Shown here: piece by piece, positions 54,877 to 63,890 of the stretch
Layout of the letters: each line of letters opens with the position of its first letter
Position numbering within the stretch: position 1 is the stretch's first letter
The notes under the pieces: generated by a model
The model's input: the letters and a program-made list of their open reading frames with translations, nothing else
Database searches by the model: none
Told to the model about the DNA's origin: nothing
Program-made: the position numbers and the translations under genes
NCBI GenBank assembly: GCA_965277345.1
Contig: CBDICI010000002.1
Location: 186,001-250,000, forward strand
DNA from: CAIOYC01 sp965277345
GTDB lineage: Bacteria; Pseudomonadota; Alphaproteobacteria; Caulobacterales; Caulobacteraceae
Direction: 5' to 3'
Length of the DNA: 64,000 bases

Positions 54877-55527
54877 ATGACGATCCTGGTGGCGATCACG
54901 GGCGGCTCCGGCTCGGGCAAGAGCACCCTGGCGGCGGGGCTGGCGGCGGCCCTGCCGCCCGGGGCGGCGACGCTGATCTCCGAGGACTGGTACTATCGCG
55001 ACTGTTCGCTGTTTCCGGACTTCGACCCCGCCACCTTCGATTTCGACGACATCGCCGTGCGCGATCATGACCTGATGGTCGAGCATCTCGCGGCGCTGCG
55101 GGCGGGGCGGTCCGTCAGCGCGCCGGTCTACGACTTCGTCGCCCATGCGCGCAGGCCTGACGCCTTCCAGCCCATCGCCCCCGCCCCGGTGGTGATCGTC
55201 GAGGGAACCCACCTGCTCTGTTCCGCAAAGGTGGCGGCCCGGTTCGACCTGCGCCTCTATCTCGATACGCCCGACGACGTGCGCTTCATCCGCCGCCTGT
55301 TGCGCGATCAGGAACACCGCGGCCGCACCGCCCGTTCAGTGATCGCGCAGTATCTCGCCACCGTGCGCCCGGCCCACTTTCGCCTGACGCACGAAAGCCG
55401 GGCGCGCGCCGACCTCATCGTCCGCGACGACTCGACCACCGTGGACCGACCCGACCCGGATGCGGTGGCGGCGCTGGTGCGGCCGCTGCTGGCGCACCCG
55501 CTGTTCGCCGCCTTGACCGGCCCTTAG
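54877..55527 (+). CDS. Uridine kinase-like P-loop kinase
   Basis: The 216-residue protein has a Walker A motif GGSGSGKST (residues 9-17), the uridine-kinase-like SEDWYYRD and FDFDDIAVRDHDLM, and a lid with RRLLRDQEHRGRTARSV. That layout fits the PRK/Udk family, which phosphorylates uridine or cytidine; the relatively short length and divergent substrate loop leave another small-molecule substrate possible. It starts about 80 bases from the divergent ligase gene. Its stop overlaps that of the DUF1003 gene. Confidence 0.85.
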   Translation: MTILVAITGGSGSGKSTLAAGLAAALPPGAATLISEDWYYRDCSLFPDFDPATFDFDDIAVRDHDLMVEHLAALRAGRSVSAPVYDFVAHARRPDAFQPIAPAPVVIVEGTHLLCSAKVAARFDLRLYLDTPDDVRFIRRLLRDQEHRGRTARSVIAQYLATVRPAHFRLTHESRARADLIVRDDSTTVDRPDPDAVAALVRPLLAHPLFAALTGP

Positions 55528-56084
55528 AGCGGCTCGGGGTCCGCCTCCACCGGCGGTTCGGCCATGTCCTGGGTCTCCTTGATCGCCTCCAGCATCACCC
55601 CGGGATTGGCCGGCTGCGCCATGGCGACCGCCTCGGCGTCATAGCGGTTGTGCACCTGCGGCATGTCGCGGCGGAGCTCCTCGATCAGCTGGATCAGCTT
55701 GGCCGTCTTCTGTTCGCTGGTGATGACCAGTTCCAGATTGAGCTGCTCGCGCAGTTCCGACAGTTCGTTCTCCCGCCGTTGCGTGGCGAGGATGAAGACC
55801 GCGATGTAAAGCGCCATCAGACTGGCCGCGCCCTGCAGCCAGTTGAACGGCGCTGGGTCCGGACGGGGCAGCCCCATGAGCGGAGCCAGCAGATTGTAGC
55901 CGAGCCAGAGCGCGACCACGACGCTGAGGCCGCCGACGAAGGTAGTGCGGCCGATGAAGGCGGTCAGGCGCTCCACCGCGCGCTGGAACGGGGTCGCGTT
56001 CTTGCGATGCTCGGCCTGCAGCCGCGCGATCGCCTGGATCGTTTCCTCGATATGCGCCGGGAGGATAGGCGTCGATTCGCTCAT
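55524..56084 (-). CDS. DUF1003 membrane protein
   Basis: The 186-residue protein has a polar N-terminus, two membrane spans (FVGGLSVVVALWLGYNLL and GAASLMALYIAVFILAT) and a coiled C-terminal helix (REQLNLELVITSEQKTAKLI). This is the PF06210 pattern. Family function is unknown. ATG 56084 (MSESTP) is preferred to 56120. It is convergent with the uridine-kinase-like gene, overlapping it by four bases. Confidence 0.9.
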   Translation of the reverse strand: MSESTPILPAHIEETIQAIARLQAEHRKNATPFQRAVERLTAFIGRTTFVGGLSVVVALWLGYNLLAPLMGLPRPDPAPFNWLQGAASLMALYIAVFILATQRRENELSELREQLNLELVITSEQKTAKLIQLIEELRRDMPQVHNRYDAEAVAMAQPANPGVMLEAIKETQDMAEPPVEADPEPL

Positions 56085-56226
56085 GGCGACGGATCCTGGC
56101 AGGAGTTGGCTCAGCGGCATGAGCGCGTTCTTTTTTCAGCCGTTCAGCGATCGACGCCCTCAGACTGGCAGCTAAGTCCCGGGCGGGCAATCACACGCGT
56201 CAGCCCTGGCCCTCGCCGGGGACATA

Positions 56227-56823
56227 TCAGGGATAGAGCCGCACGGTCTCCCAGCCCCGCGCGGTGCTGGTGAACTTCAGCCGGTCGTGCAGGCGAAAGG
56301 CGCCGTCCTTCCAGAACTCGATCTCGCTGGGCGCGATGCGAAAGCCCGACCAGTGGGGCGGGCGGGGAATCTCGCCCAGCCCGAACTTCAGGGCGTATTC
56401 GCCCACCCGCTTCTCCAGCGCGAAGCGACCCTCCAGCGGGCGCGACTGGTCGGAGGCCCAGGCGCCGATGCGGCTGTCGCGCGGCCGGCTGGCGAAATAG
56501 GCGTCGGCCTCCGCCCCCGTCACGGGCTCCACCGGCCCGCGGATGCGCACCTGGCGGCGGAGCGACTTCCAGTGGAACAGCAGCGCCGCCTTGGGCGTGG
56601 CCAGAAGCTCCCGCCCCTTGGCCGACTCGAAATTGGTGTAGAACACAAAGCCCCGCGCATCGTGCCCCTTGAGCAGCACCATGCGTACATCGGGCAGGCC
56701 CTCCGCATCGACGGTGGCCAGGGCCATGCCGGTGGGATCGTTGAGCTCGCTCGTTGTCGCCTCCGCCAGCCAGGCGTCGAACAGGGCGAGAGGCTCAGTG
56801 CGGTTGTCGAACGGATCGGCCAT
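56227..56823 (-). CDS. pdxH: Pyridoxamine 5'-phosphate oxidase
   Basis: PdxH oxidises pyridoxine or pyridoxamine phosphate to pyridoxal phosphate using FMN. The 198-residue protein has the FMN-binding RMVLLKGHDARGFVFYTNFE, FHWKSLRRQVRIRG, DSRIGAWASDQSRPLE and the substrate-binding C-terminus (HDRLKFTSTARGWETVRLYP). The N-terminus is shorter than the 218-residue E. coli enzyme but the whole fold is there. It lies upstream of, and divergent from, aroC. Confidence 0.95.
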   Translation of the reverse strand: MADPFDNRTEPLALFDAWLAEATTSELNDPTGMALATVDAEGLPDVRMVLLKGHDARGFVFYTNFESAKGRELLATPKAALLFHWKSLRRQVRIRGPVEPVTGAEADAYFASRPRDSRIGAWASDQSRPLEGRFALEKRVGEYALKFGLGEIPRPPHWSGFRIAPSEIEFWKDGAFRLHDRLKFTSTARGWETVRLYP

Positions 56824-56838
56824 GACCGCTCCTATACT

Positions 56839-56941
56839 CTGTCATCCCGGAAAGCGCGTAGCGCTTATCCGGGACCTCGATAGGCAAGGCGAACATTCAT
56901 CGAGGTCCCGGCTCTTCGCTACGCTACGGCCGGGATGACAG
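56839..56941. repeat. Family B inverted repeat, copy 2 (most complete)
   Basis: CTGTCATCCCGGAAAGCGCG is mirrored by GCCGGGATGACAG. Inner arms CCGGGACCTCGAT and ATCGAGGTCCCGG also pair exactly. It fills the space between the divergent pdxH and aroC genes, so it may overlap their promoters. Confidence 0.9.
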
Positions 56942-56972
56942 GGGGTGAGTTGCTCGGCTAAAACCCTTCCCC

Positions 56973-58058
56973 ATGTCGCACAACACTTTCGGTCATCTGT
57001 TCCGCGTGACCACCTGGGGCGAGAGCCATGGGCCGGCGCTGGGCTGTGTGGTGGACGGCTGCCCGCCCGGTCTCGCCCTCGACGAGGCGGAGGTGCAGCA
57101 CTGGCTGGATCGGCGCAAGCCCGGCGGCTCGCGCTTTGTCACCCAGCGGCGCGAGCCGGACGCGGTGAAAATCCTCTCCGGCGTGTTCGAGGGGCAGACC
57201 ACCGGTACGCCGATCTCGATGATGATCGAGAACGTCGATCCGCGCTCGACCGACTATGGCGAGATCGCCCGCCAGTACCGGCCGGGCCACGCGGATTACA
57301 CCTACCAGGCCAAGTATGGCGTGCGCGATTACCGCGGCGGCGGCCGATCCAGCGCGCGGGAGACCGCGGCGCGGGTGGCGGCGGGGGCGGTGGCGCGCCA
57401 GGTGCTGGGCGAGGCGGTGGCGATCCGCGCCTGTCTGGTGCAGATCGGACCGCACCGGATCGACCGGGGCCGCTTGGACTGGGCGGAGCGCGAGAACAAT
57501 CCGTTCTGGTGTCCCGATCCGGCCATGGTCCCGGTGTGGGAGGCCTTCCTCGATGGGGTGCGCAAGGCCGGCTCCTCCACCGGCGCCGTGGTCGAGGTGC
57601 AGGCCACGGGCGCGCCCGCCGGCTGGGGCGCCCCCGTCTATGGCAAGCTCGACGCCGAGATCGCCGGCGCGCTGATGTCGATCAATGCGGTCAAGGGGGT
57701 GGAGATCGGCGCGGGTTTCGCCGCCGCCGCGCTCTCGGGCGAGGAGAACGCCGACGAGATGCGCGCGGGCACGGCGGACACCAACGGCGCGCCCGCGTTC
57801 CTGTCCAACAGCGCCGGCGGGATCCTCGGCGGCATCTCCACCGGGCAGACCCTGGTGGCGCGCATGGCGCTGAAGCCCACCTCCTCGATCCTGACCCCCC
57901 GCCGCTCCATCGACATGGACAATCACGAGATCGAGGTGCGCACCACCGGCCGTCACGACCCGTGCGTGGGTATCCGCGCCGCGCCGGTGGCGGAGGCCAT
58001 GCTGGCCTGCGTCCTGGCCGACGCCAAGCTGCGCCATCGCGGCCAGACCGGCCGCTGA
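56973..58058 (+). CDS. aroC: Chorismate synthase
   Basis: AroC makes chorismate from EPSP with reduced FMN, the last common step of the shikimate pathway. The 361-residue protein shows all three family signatures: GHLFRVTTWGESHGPALGC at the start, the GRSSARETAARVAAGAVAR region in the middle and RRSIDMDNHEIEVRTTGRHD near the end. The length is typical (E. coli 361). ATG 56973 is the only start that keeps SHNTFG. It is probably monocistronic. Confidence 0.98.
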   Translation: MSHNTFGHLFRVTTWGESHGPALGCVVDGCPPGLALDEAEVQHWLDRRKPGGSRFVTQRREPDAVKILSGVFEGQTTGTPISMMIENVDPRSTDYGEIARQYRPGHADYTYQAKYGVRDYRGGGRSSARETAARVAAGAVARQVLGEAVAIRACLVQIGPHRIDRGRLDWAERENNPFWCPDPAMVPVWEAFLDGVRKAGSSTGAVVEVQATGAPAGWGAPVYGKLDAEIAGALMSINAVKGVEIGAGFAAAALSGEENADEMRAGTADTNGAPAFLSNSAGGILGGISTGQTLVARMALKPTSSILTPRRSIDMDNHEIEVRTTGRHDPCVGIRAAPVAEAMLACVLADAKLRHRGQTGR

Positions 58059-58061
58059 CGC

Positions 58062-58190
58062 TTCCAACGCCCCCGCGTACCGGGGAGGCGAGGGCGAGCG
58101 AGGGGTGAGGGCCGCCACTTATCCTCGGGATATCCCACCGTCCGTTCCCCTCACCCCGGCCCTCTCCCAGGGGGAGAGGGGGGAGGGAGG
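58062..58190. repeat. Intergenic repeat, CCCTCTCCC/GGGGAGAGGG type (family D), copy 2
   Basis: After aroC there are CCCCGCGTACCGGGGAGGCG and, further on, CCCTCTCCCAGGGGGAGAGG, each able to fold into a stem. The sequence between has GTGAGGGCCGCC as in copy 1. It lies between the convergent ends of aroC and an SDR gene, where hairpins could end transcripts from both sides. Confidence 0.7.
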
Positions 58191-58224
58191 CGCCGGCCTT
58201 GCGCCGGCGTGGCCCGCGCCGCGC

Positions 58225-59184
58225 TCAGGCTCCGGTGGTCTCCGCCGACAGCGCCCAGAGGCGCTCGGCGGCCTCGGGATCGAGGGCGTGGGGCATGACG
58301 CCGACGCGGGGGTCGGCCTTGTCGAAGGGCGCGGCCTCGGCGCAGTTCTCCAGATAGCGGCCCCCGACGCCCTCCAGCTCGGGCGCCACGGCGGCCCAGA
58401 CGCTGGTGGAGGCGCCCTGCTCCGGGGTCTTGAACCCCTCCGCCACCGTCCCGTCCGCGTCGATCCAGCCGAACGCCTCCATCTCCGCGCGCGGCAGATG
58501 GCGCTGCAGCGGGGTCATGATGCCGCCCGGCATGACCGCGTTGGCGGTGACGCCGAGATCGTGGAAGCGCCGGTTGAAGCCGACGGCGAAGAGGGCGTTG
58601 GCGGTCTTGGACTGACCGTAGGCCTCCCACTTGTCGTAGGGGCGGTGGCGGAAGTTCGGGTCGTCGAAGTTCATGGCGCTGCGGCGATGGCCGATGGAGG
58701 AGAGCGCCACCACCCGCGCGGTGCGGCCGGCCTTGGCGCCCTGCAACAAGGCCGGAACCAGCCCCGTGGCCAAACGGTAGTGGCCAAAATGGTTCGTGCC
58801 GATCTGCATCTCCAGCCCATCGGCGGTGTAGGTCAGGGGGCAGGCCATCACCCCCGCATTGTTGATCAGCAGGTGCAGCGGATGCTCGCCCCAGCGGTGG
58901 GTGAAGTCGTTCACCGAGGCCAGGCTGGCGAGATCCAGCGCCTCCACCGTCACCGGGGCGCGGGCGCTTTCAGCGATGTCGGCCGCCGCCCTCGCCCCGG
59001 CTTCCAGATTGCGCACCGCCAGCACCACCCGCGCGCCGGCCTCGGACAGCGCCCGCGCCGTCTCGATCCCGATGCCCGAGGCGCCGCCGGTGACGATCGC
59101 CGTGCGGCCGGAAAGGTCCACGCCCTGCACGACCTCCCGCGCCGGGGTGAAGGCGCCGAAGCGCGAGGTGATGCGGTCGCTCAT
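58225..59184 (-). CDS. Short-chain dehydrogenase, retinol-dehydrogenase-like
   Basis: The 319-residue SDR has VTGGASGIGIETARALSEAG, LLINNAGVMACPL, NHFGHYRLATGLVP, VALSSIGHRRS and the YGQSKTANALFAVGF catalytic pair. The VRN after strand two (VVLAVRNLEAG) suggests NADP(H). The long C-terminal part with EGFKTPEQGASTSVW is characteristic of the WW-oxidoreductase/retinol-dehydrogenase branch. Substrate unknown. ATG 59184 is supported by GGGAGG six bases upstream. Confidence 0.92.
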   Translation of the reverse strand: MSDRITSRFGAFTPAREVVQGVDLSGRTAIVTGGASGIGIETARALSEAGARVVLAVRNLEAGARAAADIAESARAPVTVEALDLASLASVNDFTHRWGEHPLHLLINNAGVMACPLTYTADGLEMQIGTNHFGHYRLATGLVPALLQGAKAGRTARVVALSSIGHRRSAMNFDDPNFRHRPYDKWEAYGQSKTANALFAVGFNRRFHDLGVTANAVMPGGIMTPLQRHLPRAEMEAFGWIDADGTVAEGFKTPEQGASTSVWAAVAPELEGVGGRYLENCAEAAPFDKADPRVGVMPHALDPEAAERLWALSAETTGA

Positions 59185-59210
59185 ATCAGTCCTCCCTACG
59201 CTCAATTTTG

Positions 59211-59245
59211 ACCTCATGCTGAGCTTGTCGAAGGACGAGGCGAAC
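59211..59245. repeat. Half copy of family C repeat
   Basis: CCTCATGCTGAGCTTGTCGA followed by AGGACGAGGCG matches one arm of the repeat at 12100-12199 with two changes. The opposite arm is missing. Confidence 0.7.
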
Positions 59246-59280
59246 GCACCGCCGGTGCAACGACCCCACCTCCGACATGC

Positions 59281-60351
59281 TCAGGCCGCCCGCCACCACC
59301 GCACGCCGCTTTCGTCCAGCGTAGCCTCCGCATGGCCGCGCTTCCACAGGCAATTCAGGTGCGCCTGCGCCTCGCCCGTGGCCATACCGAGCAAATCGGG
59401 GCCGATCTGGCGGGCGAACAGGGCGCCGAACACGTCCACCGTGCGCCGGGGCTCGGCCAGCCGCTGGGCCAGCCGCGTCAGCCCGCGCTCGTGCCCCCGG
59501 ATCAGGTGGTCGATGCGCAGGTGCAGGCCGTGGAAGGGCTCGTTATGCGCCGGCAACACCAGCACGTCGTCGGGCACGGCGCCCTTCACCTTGGCCAGGG
59601 AGGTCAGCCAGTCGGTGAGCGGATCGGCCTCCGGCTCGGTGGGATGCACCGAGACGTTGGAGGAGATGCGCGGCAGCACCTGATCGCCCGAGATCAGCAG
59701 CTTCAGCCCCGGACAATAGAGGCAGGCGTGTTCGGGCGAGTGGCCGCAGCCCACCACCACCCGCCAGTCGTGGCTCCCGATCCGCACCTCGTCGCCGTCG
59801 CCGAGCCGGCGATAGCTGTCCGGCAGGGGATAGAGCCCGCGCCCGAAGCCGCCGAAGCGCTGGCGGTAGGTCTCGATAGGCCCCTCCTCCCATCCGGCGG
59901 CCTTGTAGAAGCGCACGCCGTCCTCCGGCGCCTCGCGCCCCGTATCGGCCGACAGCATCCGGCAGGTGATGTATTCCAGCCGCGTCATCCACAGCCGCGC
60001 GCCGGGGAACTTGCGCAGGATCCAGCCGGCCATGCCCACATGGTCCGGATGCATGTGGGTGCAGATCACCCGCGTTACCGGCTTGCCGGCCAGGACGCCG
60101 CCGAACGCGGCGCGCCAGCCGTCGGCGGTCTCCTTCGTGCGCAGGCCGGTATCGACGAGGGTCCAGCCCGCGCCGTCGTCCAGCGCCCAGACATTGATGG
60201 CCTTCAGCGAACCGCCGAGCGGCATCCGCAGCCACAGCACCCCCGGCGCGATCTCCACCGCCTGGCCCGAACCCGCCTCCGGCACGGTCTCGAACGGATA
60301 GACCAGGACCGGACGCGCCTCCTCCGGCGGTTCGTCGAACCCATCGCTCAT
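59281..60351 (-). CDS. Metallo-beta-lactamase fold hydrolase
   Basis: The 356-residue protein has TLVDTGLRTKE, the zinc motif THMHPDHVGMAG, GHSPEHACLYCPG, LLISGDQVLPRIS and a late PAHNEPFHGLH. A C-terminal helical extension of about 80 residues follows. It resembles the large MBL group annotated as hydroxyacylglutathione-hydrolase-like or acyl-CoA thioesterase-like. The lack of a signal peptide suggests a cytoplasmic enzyme. It follows the SDR in the same direction but they are separated by a repeat. Confidence 0.88.
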   Translation of the reverse strand: MSDGFDEPPEEARPVLVYPFETVPEAGSGQAVEIAPGVLWLRMPLGGSLKAINVWALDDGAGWTLVDTGLRTKETADGWRAAFGGVLAGKPVTRVICTHMHPDHVGMAGWILRKFPGARLWMTRLEYITCRMLSADTGREAPEDGVRFYKAAGWEEGPIETYRQRFGGFGRGLYPLPDSYRRLGDGDEVRIGSHDWRVVVGCGHSPEHACLYCPGLKLLISGDQVLPRISSNVSVHPTEPEADPLTDWLTSLAKVKGAVPDDVLVLPAHNEPFHGLHLRIDHLIRGHERGLTRLAQRLAEPRRTVDVFGALFARQIGPDLLGMATGEAQAHLNCLWKRGHAEATLDESGVRWWRAA

Positions 60352-60530
60352 GCTTGAACTCCAACCTCGCGCCGTTGTGCGCGCAAAGTCGGGCGGCCGT
60401 CAAAGCGTCCCGCCTACATTCAGGGCCGATGGCCGCAGCGCTTGACCCTCGTGGCCCGGGTGCGCTTAAGCTCCACCTCAAGCGCCGGGCGCCGCGCCGG
60501 GCGAACCAGAAACGTACCAGGAGACCTCCC

Positions 60531-61871
60531 GTGATCAAATCCCTTGGCCTGGCGCTGGCGACGCTCATCGCGTTCGCGGCCGCGCCCATGGCGGCGCACG
60601 CCGCCGATCCTGCGCCGAAGATCGATGTCGCCATCGACGCCGATCACCACAAGCAGGGTCAGAAGGAAGCGCCCGCCGTGGTGGCGCGCTCCAACCTCAC
60701 CTGCCCGATCAGCGACGCCTATTTCATCGGCGTCTCCAACCCCAAGGGCGACGACGGCAAGCCGGTGGAGACCAAGCTGTACGAAGTGGCCTGCACCGGC
60801 GGCCTCGGCTACATCCTGTTGGCCCCCGCCGCCGGCCCGGCCAAGCACTATGACTGCATCACCATCACCTCCAGTCCGACCCTGCGCTGCCGCCTGCCGG
60901 CCAATGCCGACGCCAAGGCGGCGATCTCGCCCTGGGTGCAGGCCTCGGGCCAGACCTGCGCGGTCAGCGACGTGCACGGCATCGGCTCCACCCCGGCCGG
61001 CGACACCTTCTTCGAGGTGGCGTGCAGGGATCGGCTGGGCTTCATCCTGAAGCACGACGCGGCCGGCGCCTCCACGGCGACCGATTGCGCGCTGGCGGTG
61101 GGCACCAATGTGGAATGCAAGATGACCACGGTGGAGCAGATCAAGGCCGCCGACCGCAAGACCATCGAGACCCTGACCGCCGCCTCCGGCAAGACCTGTC
61201 AGATCAAGGACACCCGCACCATCGGCAAGCTGACCTCGGGCGGCTCGGCCTATGAGGTCGCCTGCACGGCCGGCGACGGCTATGTGCTGATGACCAAGCC
61301 GGACGGGGCGTTCCAGACGGCGGTGGCCTGCGGCAACGCCGACGCCATCGCCGGCGGTTGCAAGCTGACCGACGCGGTCGCGGCCCAGACCTCGGAAGCC
61401 GGCACCTATTCCCGCCTGGCCAAGGCCTCCAGCTTCCCCTGCGAGGTGTCGAAGTATCACTTCATCGGCATGGACAAGAACAACAACGAGGTGGTGGAGC
61501 TGGCCTGCTCCAACCGTCCCGACGGCGGCATCGCGGTGTTCCCGGCCAACAACAGCCCGGGCCACGTGTTCGACTGCGTGCAGGCCGGTTCGCTCGGCCA
61601 GCAGTGCCACCTGTCCGACCCGGCGCTGGTCTACAACCGCTATACCGCGGCCCTCGCCGCCAAGGGGCGTAACAGCTGCAAGGTATCGGGCGCGCACTGG
61701 GTCGGTCACTCGGCCGAGCACAACTCCGACCTGATCGAGACCGCCTGCGCCGACGGCCTGCCGGGCTATGTGGTGGAGGTCAGCACCGCCGGCCAGGCGA
61801 TGGACGTGCTGAGCTGCGGCCAGGCCAAGGCCTCCGGCATCCAGTGCACCCTGCCGACCAACCGGAAGTAG
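60531..61871 (+). CDS. Exported protein made of five tandem four-cysteine modules
   Basis: The 446-residue protein has a signal peptide (SLGLALATLIAFAAAPMAAH) and then five repeats of about 75-80 residues. Each module has the same plan: a first cysteine before a SD-x-x-x-IG-like motif, a second in (E/V)xAC, a third in DC or AC and a fourth before a short hydrophobic end, giving 20 cysteines in all. Examples are CPISDAYFIG, CAVSDVHGIG, CQIKDTRTIG, CEVSKYHFIG and CKVSGAHWVG. Two disulfides per module in the periplasm are likely. I do not recognise a named family. The start is GTG 60531, eight bases after AGGAG. No partner gene is adjacent. Confidence 0.8.
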   Translation: MIKSLGLALATLIAFAAAPMAAHAADPAPKIDVAIDADHHKQGQKEAPAVVARSNLTCPISDAYFIGVSNPKGDDGKPVETKLYEVACTGGLGYILLAPAAGPAKHYDCITITSSPTLRCRLPANADAKAAISPWVQASGQTCAVSDVHGIGSTPAGDTFFEVACRDRLGFILKHDAAGASTATDCALAVGTNVECKMTTVEQIKAADRKTIETLTAASGKTCQIKDTRTIGKLTSGGSAYEVACTAGDGYVLMTKPDGAFQTAVACGNADAIAGGCKLTDAVAAQTSEAGTYSRLAKASSFPCEVSKYHFIGMDKNNNEVVELACSNRPDGGIAVFPANNSPGHVFDCVQAGSLGQQCHLSDPALVYNRYTAALAAKGRNSCKVSGAHWVGHSAEHNSDLIETACADGLPGYVVEVSTAGQAMDVLSCGQAKASGIQCTLPTNRK

Positions 61872-61987
61872 GCCGAACGCGCGAGCCGAGCTCCGCCCGC
61901 CTGCGCTGCGCCATGGATGCCCGGAACGAGTCAGGGCAGGACGGAGAAAGGAGTGCGAGCGGCAGGTCTTCAATCGTCGCCGCGCCT

Positions 61988-62089
61988 AGAGCATGATCGT
62001 TTCGGATGGAATCATCCGAACGTGAATCATGCTTTAAACTCAAAGTGTAGACCCTGATTCACGGTTCAAGATGAACCGATCAGGGTCTA
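61988..62089. repeat. Family A double-hairpin intergenic repeat, copy 3 (reverse orientation)
   Basis: AGAGCATGATCGTTTCGGAT with its inverse ATCCGAACGTGAATCATGCT forms one hairpin; AGACCCTGATTCACGGTTCA with its inverse TGAACCGATCAGGGTCT forms the other. It is the mirror of copies 1 and 2. Its right end contributes the TAG stop of the TPP enzyme gene. Confidence 0.9.
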
Positions 62090-63634
62090 ACCCAGCACGG
62101 CCTCGATCAGCACGGGGCCGTCCGCGGCGATGGCTCTGGCCAGGGCGGCATCGAAGCTCTCCGCCTCGGCGCAGCGCACGGCGGGCACGCCGAAGCCCTG
62201 GGCCATGGCCACCCAGTCCATCCGCGGGTCGCCGAGATCGAGCATCCGGCGGGCGTTCGGCCCGGCATTGCCGGCGCGCGTCCGCTGCAGTTCGATGTTC
62301 AGGATGCGATAGGCGTGGTTGGCGAAGATCACCGTCACCACGTCCAGTCCCTCGCGCGCCATGGTCCACAGCCCCTGCGCCGTATAGGCGCCCGCGCCGT
62401 CGCCGCTGAGCGCCAGCACCGTGCGCCCCGGCGCGGCGACCGCGGCGCCGACGGCCATGGGTAGGGCCGCGCCGATGGCGCCGCCGGTGAGCGAGAGCCA
62501 GTCGTGCGGGCGGGCGCCGCGGGTCTGCATGTAGATCGGCAGGCCGGCGGTCACCGCGTCGTCGCACACCACCGCCTGTTCGGGCATCCAGCGGGCGATG
62601 GAATCGCCGATGGCGTAGGGATTGAGATCGCCCTTCGGCGCGGCGGGCAGGTGCAGCGCCTGCGCGGCCACGGCCTCCGGCGCGCCCAGCGCATCGGCCA
62701 GCGCCTCCAGCGCGGCGGCCGAATCCTCGTGCAGGGCCGACAGCGTCTCCACCCCGCACCCCTCGGGCACGAGCACGCTCGGCATGGCCGGATAGGCGAA
62801 GAAGGCCACCGGCGTCTTGGTCCCCACCAGCAGCATCAGATCGACGCCCGCGAGATCGCCGAGCGCCATCTCGCCGAAATAGAGCATCTTGTCCGGCGCG
62901 AACCGTCCGGCGCCCCGGGGCTGGCGGGTCAGAAAGGTATCCACCAGCACGCGCACGCCCTTGGCGGCCAGCCGTCCGGCCGCGGCCAGCCCCGCCTCGC
63001 TGCAGGCGCAGGAGCCGAGCAGCAGCACCGGCTTTGACGCCGCCCTAACCGCCCGCGCCGCCGCCTCGATGGCGTGGGGGTTCACCGGCAATGGGCCGCG
63101 GCGCAGCGCCGGCGAAGGCGGCCTGCCCGGTTTCACTTCGGTCCAGGCGCTGTCGGCGGGCAGGATCAGGGTGGCGACGCCGCCGGGGGGGCCGAAGCTG
63201 GCGGCCACCGCCTCCGCGGTCAGGGCGGCGGCCTGGTCGGCGCTTTCCACCGACTTCACCCAAACCGAGTGCGGTTTGGCCAGCGCCTCGATATCGGAGT
63301 TCAGCGGGGCGTCGTACTGGCGGTGATAGGTGGCGTGGTCGCCGACGATGTTGACCATGGGCACGTGCGCACGGCGGGCATTGTGCAGGTTGGCCCCGCC
63401 GTTCGACAGGCCGGGGCCGAGGTGCAGCAGGGTGGAGGCGGGCTTGCCGGCCATGCGCGCATAGCCGTCGGCCGCACCGGTGGCCACCCCCTCGAACAGG
63501 GCCAGCACCGGGCGCACCCGCGGTTCGCGGTCGAAGGCGGCCACCATCTGCATCTCGCTGGTGCCGGGATTGGAGAAGCAGATATCGACCCCCGCATCCG
63601 CCAGGGTCTTCAACACCGCTTCGGCGCCGTTCAT
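62087..63634 (-). CDS. Thiamine-diphosphate enzyme, acetolactate synthase/benzoylformate decarboxylase-like
   Basis: The 515-residue protein has three domains: an N-terminal pyrimidine-binding domain with ICFSNPGTSE and the catalytic glutamate in ALFEGVATGAADGYARM, a central domain, and a C-terminal diphosphate-binding domain with GDG-AGAYTAQGLWT and the Asn of FANHAYRI. It groups with stand-alone acetolactate-synthase-like proteins rather than IlvB, whose FAD-site sequence is not evident, so decarboxylation or carboligation of a 2-oxo acid is likely but unproven. Its TAG stop lies in the family A repeat. A cyclic amidohydrolase ends 257 bases upstream on the same strand. Confidence 0.87.
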   Translation of the reverse strand: MNGAEAVLKTLADAGVDICFSNPGTSEMQMVAAFDREPRVRPVLALFEGVATGAADGYARMAGKPASTLLHLGPGLSNGGANLHNARRAHVPMVNIVGDHATYHRQYDAPLNSDIEALAKPHSVWVKSVESADQAAALTAEAVAASFGPPGGVATLILPADSAWTEVKPGRPPSPALRRGPLPVNPHAIEAAARAVRAASKPVLLLGSCACSEAGLAAAGRLAAKGVRVLVDTFLTRQPRGAGRFAPDKMLYFGEMALGDLAGVDLMLLVGTKTPVAFFAYPAMPSVLVPEGCGVETLSALHEDSAAALEALADALGAPEAVAAQALHLPAAPKGDLNPYAIGDSIARWMPEQAVVCDDAVTAGLPIYMQTRGARPHDWLSLTGGAIGAALPMAVGAAVAAPGRTVLALSGDGAGAYTAQGLWTMAREGLDVVTVIFANHAYRILNIELQRTRAGNAGPNARRMLDLGDPRMDWVAMAQGFGVPAVRCAEAESFDAALARAIAADGPVLIEAVLG

Positions 63635-63890
63635 GCGGCTGCTCCATTGGTTCAGGGTTTCGCGACCCTAGGGCGCGCTGGGTGAAACGGTGTGCGTTTC
63701 GCCGCTCGAACGCACTCTAGGCCTGTAGGTATAGACCCTTTTTGTCGGTTCGGATCACTCCGTCTCAGCCGGAGCGGGTCTGGGCCGGTTCGACGGTCAT
63801 GGGGAAACCGCAAAGCCCCTCCCCCTTGCGGGGGTTCTTGATAAGCCGCCGGGGCGGGTGGGCGGGACCACTTCCCGGCAGGCCTGCAGG
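63635..63890. other. Gene-free spacer with decayed repeats
   Basis: No coding frame is supported. A degenerate family A-like stretch (TAGACCCTTTTTGTCGGTTC onward, 63728-63790) and a short CCCCTCCCCCTTGCGGGGGT hairpin near 63815 can be seen. The latter could end transcription from the upstream gene. Confidence 0.5.
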
